This document shows positions 1-8,635 of a DNA stretch of 22,782 bases, piece after piece. The DNA is taken from the NCBI GenBank assembly GCA_003525525.1, contig DQED01000318.1, forward strand, positions 1,852 through 24,633, written 5' to 3'. Position numbers and translations under genes: made by a program. The stretch's first letter is position 1, and every line of letters begins with the position of its first letter. This DNA is from Desulfovibrio sp. GTDB taxonomy: Bacteria > Desulfobacterota > Desulfovibrionia > Desulfovibrionales > Desulfovibrionaceae. The notes below the pieces were generated by a model. The model was not told the DNA's origin, made no database searches, and saw only the letters and a list, made by a program, of their open reading frames with translations.

Positions 1-1524
1 CAAAAGCCTTTTGAGCAGCCGCTTGGCCGGGCCGGCCACGGCGAAGGCCAGCCGCCACAGCGGCGCAAGCGCGCGGGCGCTTAACACCTTGGCCACGGGC
101 GTCGCCGCGCAAAGGGCCAGCAGCCGCGACGGGAAGCGGCCGCCCTTGGCCAGCAGGATGAGGAAATTGACGTAGTCCGGCCGGCGCATGGTGTAGCTTT
201 TGGTGTAGACGTCGCGGCGTTCATCGGTCAGCAGCCCGTCCGCGGCGGCCATGGCCGCGAGTTTGGTGCCCGGGTAGAGCACCAGGGAAAAGGGCTGGAG
301 CCGGAACGGCTTGGGGATTTTGGCGACAAAGCGCACGGACTCGAGCCGGTCTTCCAGGGTCTCGTAGGGCGTATCCAGGATGAAGTCGTAGCTCGGCGGC
401 AGCATCCGGTCCTTGGAGGCGTTGATGACGGCCATGGCCGCGAGCATTTTGTCGTTGCCCATGGCCTGGCGGTTGAAAAGCGCCTGGATGCGCGGCGAGC
501 CCGTCTGCACGCCCATCTGCATGTAGACCATGCCGGCGTCGACCAGGGCGTCCATCTTTTCGCGGCTGACGGTGGCCGGGCTGCCCAGGCACGTGAACGG
601 CAGCCCGATGCGCGCCTTGTACTCGCGGCAAAACTCCCGGATGTTCTCGAGGGGCCTGGCGAAAAAGGCGTCGTCGGAAATCCAGACGTAGCCGATAAAG
701 GGCATGGCCGCCCGGGCGGCCTCCAGCTCGGCCATGACGTGGGGCACGCTGCGCCAGCGCAGATAGCCCTTGGCCCCGTAAAGCGACTTGATCGCGTCGT
801 TGACGCAGTAGGCGCAGCGGTGCGGGCAGCCGCGCCCGGTCATGGTCTGGTAACCCACCCGGCCGAGCAGGCGCGAGACCGTGCCCTGGGTCAGATGCCT
901 TTCGGTCACGTCCGGGGTGAGGGGGATAAGGGCGTCGCCCCCTTCCCAGATGTAGTGTTCCTCGTGGGACCAGTCCGGCGGCGGCATGGCGTCGAGGTCG
1001 GCGCTCAAGGGGCGCACGGCGTTTTGCGCGAGGCTGCCGTCCGGCCGGCGCGACCAGATGTTGGGGATGTCCGTGACGGGTTGTCCCGCGGCCAGGGCGC
1101 GGACCACGTCCAGGATGGCTTCCTCGCCGTCGCCCACGCAGGCCATGTCCGCGACCGCGAGGCATTCCTCGGGCCGGATGGTCGGGTGCACGCCGCCCCA
1201 GAGCACGGGCGCGGCGATCCTGCCCCGAAGCGCCCGCGTGATCTGGGCGGCGTTGTCGGTGTAATTGGTCATGAGCGACACGCCGACCACGGTCGCGTCG
1301 GCGCAAAGGGGAACGAGCGCCTCGATCACGCCCGGCGGGTAGCGCTCGGGCTGGTCGGTGAGGGCGTCGCCCAGGGGATCGGGCAGGAAGACCAGGCGCG
1401 TGGGCACGCCCGCGGCGCGCAGATACGCGGAGATGGCCCGCACGCCGAAGGAAGTGATGTCGGGATAGGGCGAGATGAGGACGACGCGCGGGGCCGTCCG
1501 GGACGGGGTGGCCTGTGGCTCCAT
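1..1524 (-). CDS. B12-binding-domain radical SAM protein (partial, C-terminus beyond window)
   Basis: The N-terminal ~150 residues look like a cobalamin-binding fold (an early VVLISPYPDITSFG segment, then WGGVHPT, then GDGEEA). The radical SAM core follows, with C233-x3-C237-x2-C240 in RGCPHRCAYC for the [4Fe-4S] cluster that cleaves S-adenosylmethionine. Later segments (VWISDDAFF, MQMGVQTGSPRIQ) match the Elp3/MiaB-like core of B12-dependent radical SAM enzymes, a family that includes methyltransferases and ring-forming enzymes; the substrate cannot be read here. The ATG at 1524 is the first start after an in-frame TGA 36 nt upstream, but has no good Shine-Dalgarno. 508 codons are visible and the frame is open to the window edge. 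It is 70 bp downstream of the cheC-like gene on the same strand. Confidence 0.9.
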   Translation of the reverse strand, partial: MEPQATPSRTAPRVVLISPYPDITSFGVRAISAYLRAAGVPTRLVFLPDPLGDALTDQPERYPPGVIEALVPLCADATVVGVSLMTNYTDNAAQITRALRGRIAAPVLWGGVHPTIRPEECLAVADMACVGDGEEAILDVVRALAAGQPVTDIPNIWSRRPDGSLAQNAVRPLSADLDAMPPPDWSHEEHYIWEGGDALIPLTPDVTERHLTQGTVSRLLGRVGYQTMTGRGCPHRCAYCVNDAIKSLYGAKGYLRWRSVPHVMAELEAARAAMPFIGYVWISDDAFFARPLENIREFCREYKARIGLPFTCLGSPATVSREKMDALVDAGMVYMQMGVQTGSPRIQALFNRQAMGNDKMLAAMAVINASKDRMLPPSYDFILDTPYETLEDRLESVRFVAKIPKPFRLQPFSLVLYPGTKLAAMAAADGLLTDERRDVYTKSYTMRRPDYVNFLILLAKGGRFPSRLLALCAATPVAKVLSARALAPLWRLAFAVAGPAKRLLKRLL

Positions 1525-1594
1525 TTTCGGAAGGATGCCGGGGGCGCGCCTGACTTGTCAAGACGGCCTCTCCGGCGCGGCGGGCGTATGCCGC

Positions 1595-2206
1595 CTAGTC
1601 GAGGCTCTCCAGGATTTTGGCGTCCAGGGCCTTGGTCAGGGCGTCGAAGCCTTCCTGGGCCAGCACGACCAGGATGTCGCCCGTGGCCATGTAGCGGGCC
1701 AGGGTGAAGTTGGCGCGCACGTAGAGCGTGACCGAGCACAGGGCGTCGGCCACGGCGAGGAGCGGTCCCAGGTTCCTGGCCGTGGACAGGGGCTGGTAGT
1801 CCACGTGCAGGCCGAGCATGGTGCCCATGGCCCCGAGCACGCCGACGAGGACCACGTTGCCGACTTCGCGCAGGGTGTCCTCGCGCATCTGGTCCGAGGC
1901 CTCGGTAATGCCCATGGCCTCGGTGAGGCCGGAAACGAGGCTGCTCGCGTCGCCGTGGGCGAAGGCCAGGGCGGTCATGCCGCTCATGACTCCGGTAAAC
2001 GGCAGGAACACGCCTTCGCAGACGGAGGGGCAGCGGCCCATGGTGGCCTCGGTGAGGCTCGGGCGGCTCAAGATGCGTATTTCAGGGGCGGAAAGGGTCA
2101 CATGGGTGGCGCACATGCGGTTGAGCGCCTCGGCGGCGCGGCCAAGACCGATGTTGACGCATTCGCTCAAGAGATCCATGCGGGATTCCAGCGTGACTTC
2201 TGGCAC
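1595..2206 (-). CDS. CheC-family CheY-P phosphatase
   Basis: 203 aa. It carries both CheC-type active-site motifs. The first is D11-xxx-E15-xx-N18 with Pro41 exactly 22 residues after the Asn. The second is D110-xxx-E114-xx-N117 with Pro139 21 residues after the Asn. CheC/CheX/FliY proteins dephosphorylate CheY-P, and two intact motifs suggest an active phosphatase. The start is a GTG at 2206 preceded by GGAGG 7 nt upstream; the open frame extends further 5' to 2488 but that extension is not protein-like. No chemotaxis gene lies nearby, so it may act on a stand-alone response regulator. The family call is strong; the physiological partner is unknown. Confidence 0.88.
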   Translation of the reverse strand: MPEVTLESRMDLLSECVNIGLGRAAEALNRMCATHVTLSAPEIRILSRPSLTEATMGRCPSVCEGVFLPFTGVMSGMTALAFAHGDASSLVSGLTEAMGITEASDQMREDTLREVGNVVLVGVLGAMGTMLGLHVDYQPLSTARNLGPLLAVADALCSVTLYVRANFTLARYMATGDILVVLAQEGFDALTKALDAKILESLD

Positions 2207-2527
2207 GGTATTCCTCCTCTCCACGCCGCGCGGGCCGGCCGTGGTCTTGCCGTATAGCACTCCGGAGCCGTCCAGGCGAAACATTTGTCTGTTGTTCGCA
2301 GTCAACCGATATCTTGCAGGAAACGACGCCGGGCAAGTGCCTGCGTCCGGTGTCCGCGAGGGGGCGGGCAAAGGTAAAGTCCGGGCGCAAGAGCGCCGTG
2401 CGGCCGCAGGAGCGGGGTCTCCTTCGATGTTCGATTCGCCGTGAGGTGCGGATGCCGCGCCACAGAGACGGAAACGCATGCGACGCATGCATCTGAAAAA
2501 CAGTCGGAATTATTCAGCGACGCAACA
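2207..2527. other. Intergenic region upstream of the cheC-like gene
   Basis: 321 bases without a convincing gene. On the minus strand a TGC-TATACG extended -10 lies at about 2251-2259, ~45 nt before the GTG start, with a poor -35. A TTGACT also occurs near 2302. A 60-codon plus-strand frame (2314-2496) has no family resemblance or ribosome site and is not called. A tandem GCATGC..GCATGC pair sits near 2477-2491. Confidence 0.5.
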
Positions 2528-4045
2528 TTACGCGGACCCGTCCGGCGTTTCCCGCTTTTCCGAACTGCGCAGGATGCGGTTGATGATGTCCGTGGTGCTG
2601 GCGGCGGGCTCCAGGTCAATAAGCGCCACACGGCCGCCGTAGGCCTGCACCACGTCGGCTCCGACCACGGTTTCCAGGGTGTAGTCGCCGCCCTTGGCCA
2701 GCACGTCCGGCCGCACGGCGCGGATGAGTTCGAGCGGGGTGTCCTCGCCGAAAAGCGTCACCGCGTCCACCGGGGAAAGCGACGCCAGCATGCCGGCCCG
2801 GGCCTGCTCGTTTTGCACCGGCCGCGACGGGCCCTTCAGGCGGCGCACCGAGTCGTCGGTGTTGACCCCGACCACGAGCCGGTCGCACAGCTCCCTGGTG
2901 CGCGCGAGCATGAGCGCGTGCCCGGGGTGGAGCAGGTCGAAGCAGCCGTTGGTGAAGCCGACGCGCAGCCCCTGGCTGCGCCACAGGGCCACGCGCTCGA
3001 GCAGCCGTTCCCGGGAGACCACCTTGTCGTCGCCGCCTGCGCCCGCGCGCGACAGCACGCCCCGGCGCAGTTCGTCGGGGTGCGCCACGGCCGTGCCCAC
3101 CTTGCGGATGACCACGCCCGCGCCGATGTTGGCCAGGCGCGCGCACAGGGATAGCGGCGCGCCGAGCGACAGCCCGGCGCACAGGATGGCGGCCAGCGTG
3201 TCGCCCGCGCCCGAGACGTCGAACACGTCCGCGCTTTCGGCCCGGATGTGGCGCGCGCTCCCGTCGGCGAAGAAAAGGCTCAGTCCCTCTTCGCTGCGGG
3301 TGACGCACACCGCGTCCGCGCCGCAGACGTCGATGACGCGCCGGGCGGCGGCGGCGTAGGACGCTTCGTCGGTCAGGCGCATGCCCGTGGCCGCGGCCAG
3401 TTCGGCGCGGTTTGGCGTGACGACCGACGCCCCGCGGTAGCGGGAAAAGTCCGCGCCCTTGGGATCGACCACCACGCGCGCGCCCAGGGCCTTGGCCAGG
3501 GCCATGGTCCCGGCGAGAACCTCGGGCGTGAGCACGCCCTTGCCGTAGTCGGAGACCATGAACACGGGATAGTCCGGGGCGAGCGCCTCGAGCTGGGCGA
3601 GCAGGCCCTGCGCCGTGGCGGACGCGATGGGGGCCAGGGTTTCGCGGTCCGTGCGCAGGAGGTGGTTGTGGCCGGCGATGAAGCGGGTCTTGAGCGTGGT
3701 CGGCCGCCCCGGCTCCACGACCAGCCGGGCGGTCACGCCCGGGGCGGCCGCGAGGAGCTCCGCAAGGGCCTGCCCGGGGGCGTCGTCGCCGGTTGCGGCC
3801 ACGAAGCCGGCCGCGACGCCAAGCGCGGCCAGGTTGCGCACGACGTTGCCCGCGCCGCCCGGCATGTCGCTTTCCTCGGTCACGGAGAGCACGGGGATGG
3901 GCGCTTCGGGGGAGATGCGCTCCACCTTGCCGCGCACGAAGCGGTCGAGCATGGCGTCGCCGACGACCAGCACCCGGGCCTGGCCCAGGCGGTCGCACAG
4001 GTCGATCAGTTCGGGAAGTCCTTCCGGTTGCGATGCCGCGGCCAT
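2528..4045 (-). CDS. hldE: Bifunctional D-glycero-beta-D-manno-heptose-7-phosphate kinase / 1-phosphate adenylyltransferase
   Basis: 505 aa, close to the ~475 aa usual for HldE. Residues ~1-330 are a PfkB/ribokinase-type kinase with GGAGNVVRN near residues 63-71 and the DVSGAGDT signature, whose catalytic base is Asp282. Residues ~350-490 are a cytidylyltransferase-like domain, FTNGCFDLLHPGH, with the HxGH motif at H373-H376. The enzyme phosphorylates heptose-7-phosphate at C1 and, after dephosphorylation, adenylylates it, giving the ADP-heptose precursor of the LPS inner core. The ATG at 4045 has GGAGGAGA about 6 nt upstream; the frame is open much further 5' but overlaps hldD. It follows hldD by 20 bp, so the two are cotranscribed. 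The intermediate phosphatase GmhB is not in the window. Confidence 0.96.
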   Translation of the reverse strand: MAAASQPEGLPELIDLCDRLGQARVLVVGDAMLDRFVRGKVERISPEAPIPVLSVTEESDMPGGAGNVVRNLAALGVAAGFVAATGDDAPGQALAELLAAAPGVTARLVVEPGRPTTLKTRFIAGHNHLLRTDRETLAPIASATAQGLLAQLEALAPDYPVFMVSDYGKGVLTPEVLAGTMALAKALGARVVVDPKGADFSRYRGASVVTPNRAELAAATGMRLTDEASYAAAARRVIDVCGADAVCVTRSEEGLSLFFADGSARHIRAESADVFDVSGAGDTLAAILCAGLSLGAPLSLCARLANIGAGVVIRKVGTAVAHPDELRRGVLSRAGAGGDDKVVSRERLLERVALWRSQGLRVGFTNGCFDLLHPGHALMLARTRELCDRLVVGVNTDDSVRRLKGPSRPVQNEQARAGMLASLSPVDAVTLFGEDTPLELIRAVRPDVLAKGGDYTLETVVGADVVQAYGGRVALIDLEPAASTTDIINRILRSSEKRETPDGSA

Positions 4046-4065
4046 GGCCGTCTCCTCCGGTCGTT

Positions 4066-5052
4066 TCAGCGGTACGGGCAGTCCATGACGAGGTGGCGGC
4101 GCACGTAGTCGGCCACGGCGTCTTCGAGGGGGGCAAACGGGTGGGGATAGCCCGCGGCACGCAGGCCCGCGAGGTCCGCCTGGGTGAAATACTGGTATTT
4201 GCCGCGAATTTCCTCGGGCATATCGACATAGACGATGTTTTCCGGCCGCCCGGCGGCGGCGAACCCCGCGCCGATGAAGTCCTTGAAGCTGCGCGCCACG
4301 CCCGTGCCCACGTTGAAAAGGCCGCTGACCTGCGGATTGTCGAGCAGCCACAGGACCACGCGCTCCACGTCGCGCACGTACACGAAATCGCGCATCTGGC
4401 CGCCGTCGGGATAGCGCGCGTCGTGGGAGCGGAAAAGCCGCACCGGCCGCCCGGCGGCGATGTCCGGCCAGACCTTGGTCAGCACGCTTTGCATCGCGCC
4501 CTTGTGCAGCTCGTTGGGGCCGAACACGTTGAAGAACTTGAGCCCCGCGTACTGGGGCGGCAGCTTTTCCCCGGCGGTCCGCCGCCGGCAGACCAGGCAG
4601 TCGAAGGCGTGCTTGCTGAAGCCGTAAAGGTTGAGCGGCGTAAGCGCGTCCAGCGCCTCGAGGGTGAAGACGTCGGCGAAGCCCGCCGCGCCGTCGCCGT
4701 AGGTCGCGGCCGAGGAGGCGTAGAGAAAGGGCACGCCGGCCGCGGCGCACCAGTCGAGAAGCATGAGCGAAAACTGGAAATTCTCGCGCATGACCGCGTC
4801 GCCGTCGCTGACCGTGGTCGAGGAGATGGCCCCCATGTGCACCACGGCGCGCAGCTTGCCCCGCGCGCCCTCGAGCCAGCGCGGCAGGTCCTCGGGGAAA
4901 ACGAAGTCGTCGAAGCGGCGGTTGCGGACGTTGCGCCACTTGCCGCCGTTGCGCAGCCGGTCGCAAAGAACGAGCCTGCGTTCCCCGCGCTCGTTGAGGG
5001 CGGCGGCGAGGTTGGAGCCGATAAATCCCGCGGCTCCGGTGACGAGGATCAT
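4066..5052 (-). CDS. hldD: ADP-L-glycero-D-manno-heptose 6-epimerase
   Basis: 328 aa, the normal size for HldD (RfaD). It is a short-chain dehydrogenase/epimerase: an N-terminal Rossmann GAAGFIG (G6, G9, G12) binds NADP, and Y143-x3-K147 in LYGFSKHAFD is the catalytic pair. The conserved KFFNVFGPNE and GQMRDFVYVRDV segments follow. It converts ADP-D-glycero- to ADP-L-glycero-D-manno-heptose, the last step before heptose is added to lipid A-Kdo. The start is ATG 5052 with AGGAGA upstream. It is the first gene of the hldD-hldE pair and is divergent from the sugar aminotransferase at 5487. Confidence 0.96.
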   Translation of the reverse strand: MILVTGAAGFIGSNLAAALNERGERRLVLCDRLRNGGKWRNVRNRRFDDFVFPEDLPRWLEGARGKLRAVVHMGAISSTTVSDGDAVMRENFQFSLMLLDWCAAAGVPFLYASSAATYGDGAAGFADVFTLEALDALTPLNLYGFSKHAFDCLVCRRRTAGEKLPPQYAGLKFFNVFGPNELHKGAMQSVLTKVWPDIAAGRPVRLFRSHDARYPDGGQMRDFVYVRDVERVVLWLLDNPQVSGLFNVGTGVARSFKDFIGAGFAAAGRPENIVYVDMPEEIRGKYQYFTQADLAGLRAAGYPHPFAPLEDAVADYVRRHLVMDCPYR

Positions 5053-5486
5053 GGCGGCTTCTCCTGTGCGCGGCAGTGCCCGAAGGCCCGCCGGTCTCTT
5101 CGCAAGGTGCCCCAAGGGCGCGCCAAAAACAACCCGGAAATCCTGGCGCGTCGCCTGTCGGCTCCCTGCGGCCGCCCGGTCGCAGGCGGGCCTTGACACG
5201 GGACAGGGATCGCGGGAAAAAACGCCATCGCCTCGCGCGAAACGTGAACGCTTCTGGAAATGCATGGACAGTGCTTCGCGCATTCCCGCGCCGCCGGTTC
5301 CGGCCGCAGGCGCGCTGCCGGCCGCCCCGGCATCCTCGCCTGCCGGCGTTTTTCCCTTCGCCGGAGTCCTCCCGTCACCGCCCCGACAAGGCCCGATCCC
5401 GAACCCCAGGAACCGCCGCCCCCACGTGGCCTGACCACGCCAACACACTGCCGCGCCAGAAAAAGGCGCGCCCAGGGACAACACCC
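5053..5486. other. Divergent intergenic region between hldD and the aminotransferase gene
   Basis: 434 bases between divergent starts; it must carry promoters for both directions. A plus-strand TTGACA stands at ~5193-5198 but has no good -10 at 16-18 nt. The frame of the downstream aminotransferase is open back to 5076, but the implied extension is Pro/Arg-rich and unlike the family, so I treat it as non-coding. No RNA gene or repeat is evident. Confidence 0.5.
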
Positions 5487-6662
5487 ATGCCCATTCCGTT
5501 TATCGACCTCAAGGCCCAGTTCGCCGTCCTCGAACCCGAGATCCGCCGCCGCATGGACGCCGTGCTCGCCCACGGCAAATTCATCATGGGCCCGGAAGTG
5601 GCCGAACTGGAAACGGACCTGGCCGCCTTTGCCGGCGTGCGCCATGCCGTGACCTGCGCCTCGGGCACCGACGCCCTGCTCATGCCCCTGCTCGCCTGGG
5701 GCATCGGGCCCGGCGACGCCGTCTTCACCACGCCCTTCACCTTCATCGCCACGGCGGAAGTCATCGCCCTGCTCGGCGCGACCCCGGTCTTCGTGGACAT
5801 CGACCCGCGCACCTACAACATCGATCCCGCCCGGCTGGAACTGGCCGTGGCCGCGGTTGCGGCGCAGGATCCTACGCTCCATCCCCTGCCCATGGCGGCC
5901 ATGACCCACAAGCTCAAGCCCAAGGCCGTCATTCCGGTGGACCTCTTCGGCCTGCCCGCGGACTACGACGCGCTAGCGGCCACGGCCCGGAAGCACGGCC
6001 TGCTCGTGCTCGAGGACGCGGCGCAGGGCTTCGGCGGGGTCTACAAGGGCAGGAAGGCGGGGGCGCTTGGCGCAGCCGGGGCCACGAGCTTTTTCCCGGC
6101 CAAGCCGCTCGGGTGCTTCGGCGACGGCGGCGCGGTGTTCACCGACGACGACGCCCTGGCCGACGTGCTGCGCTCCATCCGCGTGCACGGCAAGGGCGGC
6201 CACAAGTACGACAACGTCCGCATCGGCCTCAACTGCCGCCTGGACACGCTGCAGGCCGCGGTGCTGCTGGCCAAGCTGCCGGCCTTCCCCGGTGAGCTCG
6301 ACGCCCGGGACGCCGCGGCGGCGCGCTACGACGCGGGCCTTGCCGGCCTGCCGGGCCTGACGCTGCCCGTGGTGCCGGAAGGCTGCCGCTGCGCCTGGGC
6401 CCAGTACACCCTGTCCCTGTCCGGCCATGACCGCGACGCCGTGGCCGCATCCCTGCGCGAGGCCGGCGTGCCGAGCATGGTCTACTACCCGAAGCCCCTG
6501 CACACCCAAACCGCATTCGCCGGCCTCGGGCACGCGCCCGAGGACTTCCCGGAAAGCCTCGCCGCGAGCGCCAATGTGTTGAGCCTGCCCATGCACCCCT
6601 ACCTGACCGCCGACGTCCAGGACGTGGTTATCGCCGCCGTCGGCAAGGCCCTGCAAGGCTAG
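5487..6662 (+). CDS. DegT/DnrJ/EryC1-family PLP-dependent sugar aminotransferase
   Basis: 391 aa, the family's usual length, beginning with the typical MPIPFIDLKAQ. The PLP-binding lysine is K206 in SFFPAKPLGCFGDGG. The conserved SGTDAL segment, the VIPVDLFG segment and the EDAAQGFG segment (cofactor Asp) are all present. Such enzymes transaminate keto-sugars of nucleotide-linked sugars for O-antigen, capsule or glycosylation; the sequence resembles WbpE/WlbC-like enzymes acting on UDP-3-keto-glucuronate derivatives, but the substrate is not certain. The start is ATG 5487 with AGGGA ~9 nt upstream. The hairpin at 6688-6719 follows 25 bp after the stop. Proximity to hldDE fits a cell-surface glycan role. 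Confidence 0.92.
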   Translation: MPIPFIDLKAQFAVLEPEIRRRMDAVLAHGKFIMGPEVAELETDLAAFAGVRHAVTCASGTDALLMPLLAWGIGPGDAVFTTPFTFIATAEVIALLGATPVFVDIDPRTYNIDPARLELAVAAVAAQDPTLHPLPMAAMTHKLKPKAVIPVDLFGLPADYDALAATARKHGLLVLEDAAQGFGGVYKGRKAGALGAAGATSFFPAKPLGCFGDGGAVFTDDDALADVLRSIRVHGKGGHKYDNVRIGLNCRLDTLQAAVLLAKLPAFPGELDARDAAAARYDAGLAGLPGLTLPVVPEGCRCAWAQYTLSLSGHDRDAVAASLREAGVPSMVYYPKPLHTQTAFAGLGHAPEDFPESLAASANVLSLPMHPYLTADVQDVVIAAVGKALQG

Positions 6663-6683
6663 ACCGCAACCGGGATTCCCCAA

Positions 6684-6719
6684 AAAACACAAGCCCCCTC
6701 CCGAAGGAGGGGGCTTGTG
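6684..6719 (-). terminator. Rho-independent terminator of the RRM protein gene
   Basis: A perfect 14-bp stem (6688-6701 with 6706-6719) closes on a CGAA tetraloop. Read on the minus strand it is followed by T6 (plus-strand A run 6682-6687), so it terminates the leftward RRM gene. There is no T run on the plus-strand side, so any effect on the aminotransferase transcript would rely on the hairpin alone. Confidence 0.85.
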
Positions 6720-6726
6720 CGTGATC

Positions 6727-6748
6727 GGCCGGGACGGATGTCCCGGCC
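6727..6748. repeat. Second intergenic hairpin
   Basis: A perfect 9-bp inverted repeat (6727-6735 and 6740-6748) with a 4-nt loop, just beyond the main terminator. It lacks a T tract on either side. It may stabilise the 3' end of the RRM transcript or assist termination between the two convergent genes. Confidence 0.6.
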
Positions 6749-6843
6749 TTGGCATTCCGTTAACGGCGTGGGGCCTCTAGCGGCATCCCGAAGACGCGCA
6801 TGCCCGGGGCTCGCCAGAACCGGCCCGGGGGCGTCGGCAGGGC

Positions 6844-7161
6844 CTACCAGCGGCCGCCGCCTCCGCCGTAACCGCCGCCGCCACCGCGACGACCGCCACC
6901 GCCGCCGCCGGAGCGGGGCTTTTCCTGGGCCTCGTTGACTTTCAGGGTGCGGCCGCCCAGTTCCTTGCCGTCCAGAGCCTGGATGGCGGCGTTGGCGCCT
7001 TCGTCATCCATCTCCACGAAGCCGAAGCCGCGCAGACGGCCGGTCTCCCGGTCGGTGATGAGGTTGACGCTGAGCACTTCGCCGTAGGGGGCGAAGTGGT
7101 CGCGGACGTCGTCTTCCGTGGAGGAGAAGGACAGGTTACCAACGTAAAGTTTCTTCGACAT
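6844..7161 (-). CDS. Small RRM RNA-binding protein with Gly/Arg-rich tail
   Basis: 105 aa. A single RNA-recognition motif fills residues ~3-80, with RNP2 (LYVGNL) at 5-10 and RNP1 (RGFGFVEM). A low-complexity tail of glycines with a few arginines, ending GGGGGRW, follows. This architecture matches the bacterial and cyanobacterial Rbp family, which binds RNA and is often cold-induced. The start is ATG 7161, preceded by GGAG about 10 nt upstream. A promoter candidate at 7268-7295 would give an untranslated leader of ~100 nt. A strong terminator follows at 6684-6719, so it is probably monocistronic. Confidence 0.93.
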   Translation of the reverse strand: MSKKLYVGNLSFSSTEDDVRDHFAPYGEVLSVNLITDRETGRLRGFGFVEMDDEGANAAIQALDGKELGGRTLKVNEAQEKPRSGGGGGGRRGGGGGYGGGGGRW

Positions 7162-7475
7162 GTACTCTAGCTCCGGTCTTTGGCATGATCTGTTTCGGCG
7201 GTTGGGGGATCGACTTCCATCAGGTCCAAGCAGCGAAAGAAGGCATGCGCGTTGCAGATAATACCTCATTGTACACGGACCGGATACAAACACAACAAAT
7301 ATGTGCCCGGCGGCAGAGGATTTTTTACGCGCTCCGCAAGCGCCGGACTGCGGAAACCGGCTGCGCGCCCCGCAGATCCGGGAACGCTCCCGCAACGTCT
7401 CCCGGACGGCGATCCTCTGCGGGGGAAGACCTGTCCTGGCCGCAAGATGTCGATGTATTATTAAAGGATGCGGCG
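7162..7475. other. Leader/intergenic region upstream of the RRM gene
   Basis: 314 bases without a gene. It holds the RRM promoter candidate and a ~100-nt leader on the minus strand. Toward 7475 is the 3' side of the Gate-domain gene, where no clear hairpin plus T-run terminator is visible. Confidence 0.5.
7268..7295 (-). promoter_or_regulatory. Sigma-70-like promoter for the RRM gene
   Basis: On the minus strand, TTGTGT (7295-7290), a 16-nt spacer, then TACAAT (7273-7268). The -10 matches the consensus at 5 of 6 positions. Transcription would begin near 7262, giving a leader of about 100 nt, as is common for cold-shock-type RNA-binding protein genes. Read by eye only. Confidence 0.55.
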
Positions 7476-8429
7476 CTAGGTCAGCAGGGCGTACGCCAGC
7501 GCGACCAGGGCGACGCTCGCCGCGCGCAGGGCCTGGTTGTGCGCGATCAGGCGCACGGCGTTTTTGGGCGAGAAGATGCCGGCGTAATAGGGGAACTGGT
7601 GGCGGAAGGCCCGCATGGGCGTGGACAGGATGTTGCCGATAAGGAGCGCCAGCACCACCTGTCTGGCGCTCAGGTCGCCCGCGCCGAGCATGGCCCCTGC
7701 CGCGGCCAGGCCGGCGGTGAACTCCGCCACCACCTGGAACATGACGATGCTTACGGCCTGCGGGGTCATGAACGAAAGGAAGGAGAGGTGTTGCGAGAGC
7801 CATTTCTCCATGGCGTTAAACGCCCCGTACACCGTGAGGTAATGGATGCCGACGTAGATGGGCACAGTGAAAAGGACCATGGTGCGGATGCGCCGCGTGA
7901 AGCGTTTCCAGGCCTTGGCCAGGGCTTTCTTCCAGGAAAAGTCGCCGTCCTTGAGGTGGCAGACGACGCAGCCCTCGTCCAGGGGCGGCAGGAGCAGGCG
8001 GCCGTAGATCAGGATGGCGGCGGTGCGCAGCAGGGCGGCGAGCAGGGTGAGGCCGACGTAGACGAGCGAGGGCCGCATGCCGAGAAAGGGCACGGTGATG
8101 AAGAACATCTGCGGCAGGTGCAGGAAATAGGTGGGCAGGCTGTTGAAGAGGTTGGCCAGGACGAGTTCCCTGTCATCGAGCTTGCCGGCGGCGTAGGCTT
8201 CGGCGAGCAGGGAGTTGGCGGCAAGGCCGGAGAAAAACGCCATGGAGAAGCTTGCGCCGACCACGTCCTTGAGGTGGCCGAGGCGGATGACGGGCGCGGC
8301 GAGGCGCGCGAGGAACCGGGTCCAGTTGAGGGCTTCGATGCAGTTGGCTACGAGCAGGCCGACGGCGAGGGAGCCGAGGAGCCGCAGCAGGGGCCAGAGC
8401 AGGGAGTGCCACGTGTGCGCGATGTCCAT
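7476..8429 (-). CDS. Gate-domain (nucleoside-recognition) integral membrane protein
   Basis: 317 aa with about eight hydrophobic segments. It resembles the uncharacterised membrane proteins with 'nucleoside recognition' Gate domains: two Gate-like halves, one around GASFSMAFFSGLAANSLLAEAYAAGKL and one around QVVAEFTAGLAAAGAMLGAGDLS, separated by a polar loop containing CVVC. The transported substrate is unknown. ATG 8429 is chosen because the protein then starts just before the first membrane helix; upstream in-frame codons reach 8531 but are not protein-like and run toward the tRNA promoter. The ribosome site is weak. It is divergent from the tRNA operon. Confidence 0.78.
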   Translation of the reverse strand: MDIAHTWHSLLWPLLRLLGSLAVGLLVANCIEALNWTRFLARLAAPVIRLGHLKDVVGASFSMAFFSGLAANSLLAEAYAAGKLDDRELVLANLFNSLPTYFLHLPQMFFITVPFLGMRPSLVYVGLTLLAALLRTAAILIYGRLLLPPLDEGCVVCHLKDGDFSWKKALAKAWKRFTRRIRTMVLFTVPIYVGIHYLTVYGAFNAMEKWLSQHLSFLSFMTPQAVSIVMFQVVAEFTAGLAAAGAMLGAGDLSARQVVLALLIGNILSTPMRAFRHQFPYYAGIFSPKNAVRLIAHNQALRAASVALVALAYALLT

Positions 8430-8507
8430 GGTGGCGCAGCTATAGTCAGGCGAAGCGGCTTTGGGAAGCCTGCCGGAGCTGGATTTTTGAATTTTTTTGG
8501 AAACAAG

Positions 8508-8536
8508 TTGACAGGCGGCCCGCAAACGCATAATGA
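8508..8536 (+). promoter_or_regulatory. Promoter of the tRNA-Lys/tRNA-Glu operon
   Basis: A perfect -35 TTGACA (8508-8513), 17-nt spacer and -10 TAATGA (8531-8536). Transcription would start near 8543, just ahead of tRNA-Lys at 8551. Confidence 0.85.
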
Positions 8537-8550
8537 CATCTTTCCCGTGT

Positions 8551-8626
8551 GGGCCGTTAACTCAGACGGTAGAGTATCTGCCTTTTAAGCAGAGAGTCGC
8601 TGGTTCGAGCCCAGCACGGCCCACCA
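8551..8626 (+). tRNA. tRNA-Lys(TTT), CCA encoded
   Basis: A 76-nt cloverleaf. The acceptor GGGCCGT pairs with ACGGCCC, the discriminator is A, and CCA is encoded at 8624-8626. The anticodon loop CTTTTAA gives anticodon TTT, and the T-arm GGTTCGAGCC is canonical. It lies 9 nt before tRNA-Glu and shares its promoter. Confidence 0.97.
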
Positions 8627-8635
8627 GCAGCGTCC

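Noticed and set aside
221..1739. Long open frames opposite or shifted relative to the radical SAM gene
   Set aside because: Arg/Pro/His-rich shadow frames of GC-rich coding DNA with no family resemblance; the true frame carries the CxxxCxxC motif.
3793..5196. 467-codon plus-strand frame over hldE/hldD
   Set aside because: Mirror of two certain minus-strand genes; composition is that of an antisense shadow.
5076..5486. N-terminal extension of the aminotransferase
   Set aside because: The added residues are Pro/Arg-rich and unlike the family, which starts at MPIPFIDLKAQ; a ribosome site precedes 5487.
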